64,000 nt of DNA from Leptodactylus fallax (lineage: Eukaryota; Chordata; Amphibia; Anura; Leptodactylidae). Numbering within the stretch: position 1 is the first letter of the stretch; every line of letters begins with the position of its first letter. Location: contig CAMRHE010000068.1 of the NCBI GenBank assembly GCA_947044405.1, positions 1,642,501 to 1,706,500 of the forward strand, in the 5' to 3' direction. The notes under the pieces are model-generated. The model did no database searches and was not told the DNA's origin. It worked only from the letters and a program-made list of their open reading frames with translations. The position numbers and the translations under genes were made by a program. Of the stretch, positions 56,965 to 64,000 are shown piece after piece.

Positions 56965-58089
56965 GAATAAAGGATTGGGCATATCAAAGTCCAACATGCC
57001 CGATCCTTATCTTCCAAATTGTTCAGCATCTGCTGTTGGGGGAATCTCAGAACACCCCTCTACATATTAGGTGGTCCTGCTGAAATGGTGGGTTTGGCCA
57101 CTTTTAGATGGACCAAGTGGGGCTGATATATTAAGACTAGTGTGTAAGAGACCAGTCTGCACTGGGATGTGCCAAAATGATCCTTGACCCTGAGGGAGCC
57201 CAAATGGTGCTCTGCCTGGAATGTAACGGCCAAAGGCATAACTTGTCGATCCTGAACCCCAATGCAAAATATATAACAGGGGCCCGCTTACCATGTGCTA
57301 TCTATACGACTGGTGTCTTCATATCTTGTAGAGAGGCCTTTGGGCCCCCCGAGGCTCCAGGGCCCTATAGTGATGGCTACCTCTGCACCTCCTTTAGCTA
57401 GGCCCCTTCCTATGGTGGTAATGATACCTTTGACCAGAATGGTCTACAAGAAGTTGTATAGGAGGGATCGAGCATTGGCTCGGGCCACCACACAGTCATG
57501 AAAAAGTTAAGACTCCTTGAGTAGGCGGCAGATATTCGATGAGGTAACTGCACACAGGATGCAGGCCGGAGACACAGAAAAAGAATACTGCTCTGACTCC
57601 GCGCCAGAGAGGCTTGAAAATACATTTCTCCTTCATGCAAACTATCCTAGTTAGAAAGCAACATGTGAGACTGATGGCGAGCTCGCCGCGCGGCTGGAGA
57701 ACAGCTCAGCCTTATCTTCCTGCTCCAAGTGTGTGGGAGACTCGCTGGTTTCCTTCCACACATTATGGAATCTTTTCAAAGATTCATCTGCGAGTCGGGA
57801 ACAGATCCCAAATCCTGGAGAAACACGAAGACGTCTGCGATTCTTCATGTGACTCTGTCGATGGCTTCCTTAGTATGGATTCTAGGATTATTATTATTTA
57901 TGTGGTGGTCGTGGCGACGGTTTATGTTACCTTCACATCTGCGGCGTTCTCTGAGGAAAAATGGTGGAGAGCAACCGATCCCGAGGGACCTCAATTGGGT
58001 CAGGTGTCCGTTATGTTTTCAAGACATCAAGCCCAACTTTTTCATTCGAGATTTCTACTGGACTCTGTGTCGGAGGCTCCAACGCAGAT
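56965..58089. other. Intergenic, no gene seen
   Basis: Overlapping plus-strand frames of 146-161 codons at 57614-58169 use different frames of the same DNA and show no domain. The right part (after about 57985) resembles dispersed-element sequence, ending AACGCAGATGTGCACATAGC. Confidence 0.4.
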
Positions 58090-58520
58090 GTGCACATAGC
58101 CTTATTTCAGTTCACCTCACCTATTTTGGGCCTCTCCTGGTGACGTCATGCGTCCGGGGTCACTGCTGAAGCCTGCGATTGGGCCACAGTGGTGACATAG
58201 CATGCCAAGCATCATCGGTGTGCCCATGTCACCAATGTGGCCCAATCAAAGGCCTCAGTGGTGACCCCAGCTGCATGACGTCACCAAGGACCGAGAGAGA
58301 GCACCACGAGGAGGCCCAAAATAGGTAACAGAAGGTGAGTTTTTTATTTTCTCACTTCCCCTGGCCTACACCTATTATACTCTAGGGTCCGAAGAGACCT
58401 CTGAGTATAATAATTTCACGTCCGGTTCTATCTGAATTCAAAACAAATCAGGAACTCAAGCCCCCCGAAACGTAATGAATCATGGGGGGGGGGGGTTCAC
58501 CTACCTCTAGCCCTGTCCCT
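58090..58520. repeat. Dispersed repeat, copy 2 of the 2147-2630 family
   Basis: GCCCAATCAAAGGCCTCAGT, GACGTCACCAAGGA, TATTATACTCTAGGG and a GGTTCACCTACCTCTAG end match blocks in 2147-2630. ATTGGGCCACAGTGGTGACA and TGTCACCAATGTGGCCCAAT are inverted copies of each other within the unit, forming a hairpin. A run of 12 G lies near 58483-58495. Confidence 0.65.
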
Positions 58521-59652
58521 GGCAACACAAAACTATGTGTCCCCTACTTAAAAATTGCCATAATGGAGAGGGAAGACTACTTCAAAAACAGTCACTTTAC
58601 CCCTCCTTTTAGTTTACAAAAACAAAGAAAAATGACATAAGAATAACGTCCTATTTATCACCAACAAAAAGATACAAAAACTTTTTGAATAAAACTAATG
58701 AAAAAAATGTTTTACCCCTTAAAACCACATGTATGAAAAAAAAAACCAAAAAATATTTCCGGTTGTGATCCAGGGAAAATGGCCCGGTCATGAAGTGGTT
58801 AAAGGGGTGTCCGGCCTTTCAAGACTGATGACCTCTCCTTATTTTCTTGCCCGTATTTTTGTACATTTTTGGAAGCGCCCTATTGGTGACTGTGTGAGCC
58901 GGGTGGAATGCTGAGCGAGCACATAGCGCCTCCTGTTATATAAGAAATCTTCATGTGGTTTTTCTTTATTAACCCAGATTCCTTGCGGCCTCCAGAATGA
59001 CAATAACATAAGACAATTACATAAGATGATGGAAATGAATTTCTTGGAGGTTCTCGATGCATTTTCCCTAGATATCAGCAGCTCCTGCGCTTTTATTGTA
59101 CAGTTCGGCTCTCGCCCAGAAATAAGGATTCGGACATAACTTCACTTCCTCCCTGGTTGCTCATCAAAGAAAGGTCACATGACCGCCATCTGCGCGGTGC
59201 GCATCATCTCCATGTTCCCACCGTACCGGGGCCAAGTGACAGCACAATGGAAATAGCAGAGCCGGGAGCGCTCAGTGTGTTACGTCCCCTCCATTTCCAG
59301 ATCTTCACTATCTTGATTTCTCATAACAATGTCTTTGTTCAGATTTTATTACAGAAACAGGATGAGGCTGGATAGTCGAATCTGCCGCCGAGAGGCTACG
59401 GACATTCAAGTTAACCCATAAGGTGCCCACCTGATAAGACCCAACCACCCAAAAAGACACAATGCAGGACCAGAAATACGGTGCATCTGATGGCGGACAT
59501 CACTGGATCCTGAGAGACCCCATTGACTAGAATCGGGTCAGTGTCCATTATTTATTCAAGACATCAGCGGATGATACACAACAACTCAATACGGCAACAT
59601 TTTAGAGAGTCTGACTGATTGTGCCCCAGCTCCCCACCTTAGGGGCCTGCTA
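58521..59652. other. Intergenic, no gene seen
   Basis: A GTTAAAGGGGTGTCCGGCC end near 58798 is of the TTAA family, without an identified partner. The block at about 58870-59400 is unique-looking. No gene was seen. Confidence 0.4.
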
Positions 59653-61219
59653 CAGTCATGGCCAAAAGTTTTGAGAATGACACAAATATTCTATTTTCAC
59701 ATGATCTGCTGCCCTCTGGTTTTTATGTGTGTTTGTCAGATGTTTTTATCACATACAGAAATAGAATTGCATTCATATTATGAGTAACAGAAGCTTATAT
59801 TGACAGTTAGAATGAGTTAATGCAGCAAGTCAATATTTGCAGTGTTGACCCTTCTTCTTCAGGACCTCTGCAATTCTCCCTGGCATGCTCTCAATCAACT
59901 TCTGGACCAAATCCTGACTGATAGCAGTCCATTCTTGCAGAATCAATGCTTTCATTTTGTCTGAATTTGTTGGTTTTTGTTTGTCCACCCGTCTCTTGAT
60001 GATTGACCACAAGTTCTCAATGGGATTAAGATCTGGGGAGTTTCCAGGCCATGGACCCAAAATCTCTAGGTTTTGTTCCCTGAGCCATTTAGTTATCACC
60101 TTTGCTTTATGGCAAGGTGCTCCATCATGCTGGAAAAGGCATTGTTGAGCGCCAAACTGCTCTTGGACGGTTGGGAGAAGTTGCTCTTGGAGGACATTCT
60201 GGTACCATTCTTTATTCATGGCTGTGTTTTTAGGCAAGACTGTGAGAGAGCCGATTCCCTTGGCTGAGAAAGAACCCCACACATGAATGGTTTCAGGATG
60301 CTTTACAGTTGGCATGAGACAAGACTGGTGGTAGCGCTCACCTCTTCTTCTCCGAATAAGCTGTTTTCCAGATGTTCCAAACAATCGAAAAGGGGATTCA
60401 TCAGAGAAAATGACTTTACCCCAGTCCTCAGCAGTCCACTCCCTGTACCTTTTGCAGAATATCAGTCTGTCCCTGATGTTTTTTCTGGAGAGAAGTGGCT
60501 TCTTTGCTGCCCTCCTTGAGACCAGGCCTTGCTCCAAGAGTCTCCGCCTCACAGTGCGTGCAGATGCACTCACACCTGCCTGCTGCCATTCCTCAGCAAG
60601 CTCTGCACTGCTGGTAGCCCGATCCCGCAGCTGAAACACTTTTAAGAGACGGTCCTGCCGCTTGCTGGTCTTTCTTGGGCGCCCTGGAGCCTTTTTGGCA
60701 CCAATGGAACCTCTCTCCTTGAAGTTCTTGATGATGCGATAGATTGTTGACTGAGGTGCAATCTTTCTAGCTGCAATACTCTTCCCAGTTAGGCCATTTT
60801 TGTGCAGTGCAATGATGACTGCACGTGTTTCTTTAGAGATAACCATGGTTAACAGAAGAGAAACAATGATGGCAAGCACCAGCCTCCTTTTAAAGTGTCC
60901 AGTGGTGTCATTCTTACTTAATCATGACAGATAGATCTCCAGCCCTGTCCTCATCAACACCCACACCTGTGTTAATGGAGCAATCACTGAAACGATGTTA
61001 GGTGGTCCTTTTAAGGCAGGGCTGCAATGATGTTGAAATGTGTTTTGGGGGATAAAGTTCATTTTCTAGGCAAATATTGACTTTGCAAGTAATTGCTGTT
61101 AAGCTGATCACTCTTTATAACATTCTGGAGTATATGCAAATTGCCATTAGAAAAACTGAAGCAGTAGACTTTGTAAAAATTAATATTTGTATCATTCTCA
61201 AAACTTTTGGCCATGACTG
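59653..61219 (-). mobile_element. Tc1-like transposon, apparently full length
   Basis: CAGTCATGGCCAAAAGTTTT at the left and its exact inverse AAAACTTTTGGCCATGACTG at the right bound 1567 bp. The TA target duplication is at 59651-59652 and 61220-61221. The outermost 38 or so bases are nearly identical. Inner arms are diverged, but a second motif, AGTCAATATTTGC, is present near 59828 and inverted near 61070-61083, so each end carries two repeats (IR/DR layout) separated by about 150 bp. One intact transposase gene lies between them. Everything needed for an autonomous Tc1/mariner element is visible. Confidence 0.96.
59830..60846 (-). CDS. Tc1/mariner transposase, intact, DD35E-type spacing
   Basis: This protein is a cut-and-paste transposase that binds the element's terminal repeats and integrates at TA. 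The preferred start is ATG 60846-60844 (MVISKETRAVIIALH), giving 338 residues, the usual Tc1 length. An upstream in-frame ATG would add 11 hydrophobic residues not typical of the family. Two helix-turn-helix parts lie at about 1-50 and 70-115, with a GRPRK motif at 55-59 between them. The catalytic core follows: Asp149 in IFSDESPF, Asp241 in FQHDGAPCHKA and Glu277 in SPDLNPIENLW. Thirty-five residues separate Asp241 and Glu277, one more than the common Tc1 DD34E. A GSFSAKGIGSL glycine-rich segment is at 191-201. There is no stop or frameshift. It is possibly still active, though activity is not shown by sequence alone. Confidence 0.95.
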   Translation of the reverse strand: MVISKETRAVIIALHKNGLTGKSIAARKIAPQSTIYRIIKNFKERGSIGAKKAPGRPRKTSKRQDRLLKVFQLRDRATSSAELAEEWQQAGVSASARTVRRRLLEQGLVSRRAAKKPLLSRKNIRDRLIFCKRYREWTAEDWGKVIFSDESPFRLFGTSGKQLIRRRRGERYHQSCLMPTVKHPETIHVWGSFSAKGIGSLTVLPKNTAMNKEWYQNVLQEQLLPTVQEQFGAQQCLFQHDGAPCHKAKVITKWLREQNLEILGPWPGNSPDLNPIENLWSIIKRRVDKQKPTNSDKMKALILQEWTAISQDLVQKLIESMPGRIAEVLKKKGQHCKY

Positions 61220-61221
61220 TA

Positions 61222-63500
61222 TACCCGCCTGTACTCAGCTGGCTCCCCCCAAAAATGATTGTTTGCCCTCACCAATCTCAGGCCATAAAAGTAGGACTTG
61301 CTGCAGAAGCTGCGACCCTTACTGATAAGATACCCAGCCGAGGATGTCCCATAAACCTCCGCCAAGTGTGTGGGGTGCCATGTTGAAAGTGGTAAAACAA
61401 AAACAAGGGAGGGTGTAGGTGTAAAACTTGTTTGCTAACTGCCCTAAAAACCCCTCCTACACCTAACCACCTATTCTTTGCCCCATACTATTCTTATACT
61501 TCCTTGTCCTTGAAGAAGTTGTCCACCATTAAATATCATGTTCGTTGTATAGATCATAAATAATGAACAATTTTTGCTTCTTACTTGCTGATTCAGTGAA
61601 GAGTTATGACATATTATGGCGGCACCTGGTGTTCAAAGTGTATAGCAATGTGCATGTCCACCTAATGAGTACTAGTGGACACATGTGCTAGATGCCAGTA
61701 AGAACCTGCTCTTGATCTCAATAGTCAAAAATCTGTATTGATGTCCCTGGTGAAGGAACGTTTATCTACAAATCGTAGCTAGATTTAGTCTTTTCCTGGT
61801 CTGTTGGATTAGACCCCTGTTCTCTGGATCTTGGGGTCCATACTTGTACCATACCACCATAAAAGTCTATCTTGAGGGCAAGGCCCTTTAGTGCTCATGG
61901 GCCACACTTCTAGAACTACTATACAAATCAGAAAATGGAGGTTCTGCCAACCAGGTCTTCCAGGGGATGTAGTTGGAGGCCCATAGCTTGTCAGATAGTT
62001 TATGGCCTTTTCTACTCAATATACGTTAACCCATAAAATGGATGAGCTGTATAAGGCCTCTCTCTTTGTTCAGGGGGTAAGTGAGAAGACTTTCAGCCGC
62101 CCCCTTTGTTGTCATCTCTTTAGATGTAGGGAGCGTCTGATTTTTTTATTCCACTTGCAAAGAGACTTTCTCAGACAGAAGAACGGCCGGCTTGAAAAGC
62201 CATAATGTCTTCTCCTCCAGAAAGGCCGGTGACTACTGTGAATCATTCCTGCTGTTGTAGCTGGCTGATAGTAAAGGAAATGTATGGCTTCCCTTTACTA
62301 TAGAGGAGGTCATGGTGAGTTGAACTTAATTCACTACAGCTAAAAGAGCAGGTTCCTTCTTTATAAACCCTCTCTCGGACTTCGCTCTAGGTTGGCCTGG
62401 CCATGCTTTATAGGTTGACCTTCGGCTCGGGACTTCCAATATCCTTGGGTCTCCATACTTAGAAGAGGTACATCGAGAGGATGGATGTGTCTGCAGGGGT
62501 CAGATCTGATTTTTTTTCGCATGGTAATTGGCTGATTTATGATGTTTCAGCAGCCGTTTTCCACGGGCGTCTGTGACTCGAGCTCTTTTCTCTATGGTGG
62601 GAAGATGTTATAATTCAATGGGGACAAAACCCTTGTAAGTCATTCGGCCTTTCATCCCACATGTGTCGTCAGGACTATCTATTGTAGGTATTGGACTGCA
62701 ATGGTGAGATATTCAAGCTGTCCCGTTGCCAGATCCTATGGTGTTTTTGTTTCAATGGTTGTGTATAGCATTGTGTTCCATATAGGTATCAAGGGGTTGA
62801 CTTCCTCAATGCCTGTGCACTCAGGAGAAGGTATTTTACGGCAGACCTTCTAGAGCGCTTAGCAGGAGACCTGCGATATATAGAGGAAGTCGTAGAGTAA
62901 TATAGCATGAATGCCTGACTTGAAAGGCGAGACGGGCAGTCAGGGCAAGCCACGAGATCCTGAGGTGGCTTCCTGTGTACCTCGACATGGGCTGGCCAGA
63001 GAGGGCTTAACATATGTATAATACACTTCCTGCCATACACTAGAGATTTCATGGCCATTTTCCGAACGACTTCTTTTATGGTTGGCTATGGAAGCACCAT
63101 GGGTTAAAACAAAAAACTGATGCTTAGGCTTGGCCTTCAATTTTGACCTGGATTGGAAAGTAGACCAAATGTCAACATATTTGCCAACATTTGAGGTTTC
63201 CGAAAACAGTTGGCTCAGCAAAGGCTATTGTCACGGAATACTGTCTGAGCACACCCTTATAAACTGTAGGGACACCTGTTATTGCCCTACTGTTGCTTAT
63301 CTGCCCCCTCCACTCTACCACACACCGGTCCATAGGGGAAAAAAAAGTGTGGACTGCATAAACCGTGAACTCACTTTCCCGAGAATTTTAGGGTAACACA
63401 GCCTAGGGGAAGAGAGGAAAAGACTAGGTGAAGCATGTCGGGCAATTTTTTGAAAAAATTCCTCTATTGCTATAGGGATTCTGACCACAATAAGGCTAAG
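61222..63500. other. Intergenic, no gene seen
   Basis: Mixed sequence without tandem arrays. Short frames only (89-93 codons on the minus strand at 62789-63221), with no domain recognised. Confidence 0.45.
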
Positions 63501-63504
63501 ACTA

Positions 63505-63712
63505 GGTTCACATCAACATTGGAGTCTCCATAGGAGACTCCGCTGCAGATTCTGCCTAAAATTGGCAGAGAGAAAAGTCCTGCAAAGAGGAAACCACGCG
63601 GAAACGCAGCAAACCCCATTATAGTCTACTTTTTAAGTAGACAGACTCTTTGTGATTTGGGTCCCCATTTGGACTCGAACGACAGAGACTTGAACGCTAA
63701 TGTGAGCTTAGC
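63505..63712. repeat. Dispersed element with TAGGTTCACA ends
   Basis: CTAGGTTCACATCAACATTG at the left and GCTAATGTGAGCTTAGCG at the right are inverted ends. GCAGAGAGAAAAGTCCTGC is shared exactly with 37131-37492, and GGAGTCTCCATAGGAGACTC forms an internal hairpin. Confidence 0.65.
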
Positions 63713-64000
63713 GCCAAGCTCCTTTTTTAATGCCGATTTGTGGTTTTTTTGAGCCAAAGCAACAAAAAGCATAGCTATTCCACTGTGACCTGAACCTAAA
63801 TCTTGTAGGGATGACTTGGGTGGAGGGGTTAACCCTTTATATGGTCCTATATGGAATCTGGAGAAGTTGCCAAATGATTTGACAGCTGCGTAGTCAAAAG
63901 TTACAGCCCAACCTGTTCCAGAGGGTCAAATGTGTTGATGAGTTTAAAAGCTGGGAATACTTTTGCACACTTTTACTCTCACAACCTAAATAAACGCCCT
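63713..64000. other. Intergenic, window end
   Basis: GTGGTTTTTTTGAGCCAAAG near 63740 resembles the interior of the GGCC(C/A)CAC-ended foldback family. No gene was seen. Confidence 0.4.

Noticed and set aside
57614..58169. 161- and 146-codon plus-strand frames with a hydrophobic stretch
   Set aside because: They overlap in different frames of the same DNA and run into a dispersed repeat.
60847..60879. Upstream ATG of the intact transposase (349 residues)
   Set aside because: The additional 11 residues are hydrophobic and atypical. Tc1 transposases start at a MxxxKE(T/L)-like segment, as at 60846.
1..64000. tRNA, rRNA or snRNA genes
   Set aside because: I looked for the TTCGAATCC-type B box and for conserved rRNA/snRNA strings on both strands and found none that fits.

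Overview
This is vertebrate nuclear DNA, most likely from a frog. It is intron-rich, full of microsatellites and minisatellites, and carries Tc1/mariner elements, a LINE 3' end and many foldback elements. The frog assignment is an inference from the repeats: TTAA-ended foldbacks with an AAAGGGGTTGTCC-like end, 'actacaactcccagcatg' foldbacks and GGCCCCA/GTGTGGCC-ended elements are, as I recall them, typical of neobatrachian frogs. The cyclin D1 sequence agrees with any tetrapod.

Only one host protein-coding gene can be supported: cyclin D1 (ccnd1), on the minus strand. Its five coding exons are at 19909-19718, 18949-18734, 18264-18105, 11667-11519 and 8795-8637. They join in frame into 291 codons, with consensus GT/AG junctions and internal exon sizes of 216, 160 and 149 bp, the same as I recall for human CCND1. 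A probable 4-kb 3' UTR runs to a polyadenylation signal at 4655-4650. Intron 3 (6.4 kb) holds three tandem arrays.

Layout: 1-4640 is downstream intergenic DNA with a 1-kb GATA microsatellite, a palindromic repeat and a 334-bp tandem duplication. 4640-19910 is ccnd1. About 240 bp upstream of its start codon a 1.9-kb minisatellite of 22-bp units begins (20147-22067). From 22 kb to 64 kb I see no host gene. This stretch holds further minisatellites with 28-, 24-, 15-, about 34- and 60-bp units, a 3.4-kb pyrimidine-only-like array (44970-48345), TTAA-flanked foldback elements, a LINE 3' fragment (35468-35890) and two Tc1-like transposons.

The Tc1-like element at 30332-31587 is an internally deleted copy with long, almost identical terminal repeats. 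The one at 59653-61219 encodes an uninterrupted 338-residue transposase with all three catalytic acidic residues and a D-E spacing of 35 residues. That makes it the most notable mobile element here.

Most long open frames in the window are translations of tandem repeats and are not genes. No tRNA, rRNA or CRISPR array was recognised, and nothing in the window looks like a prokaryotic-style gene system.
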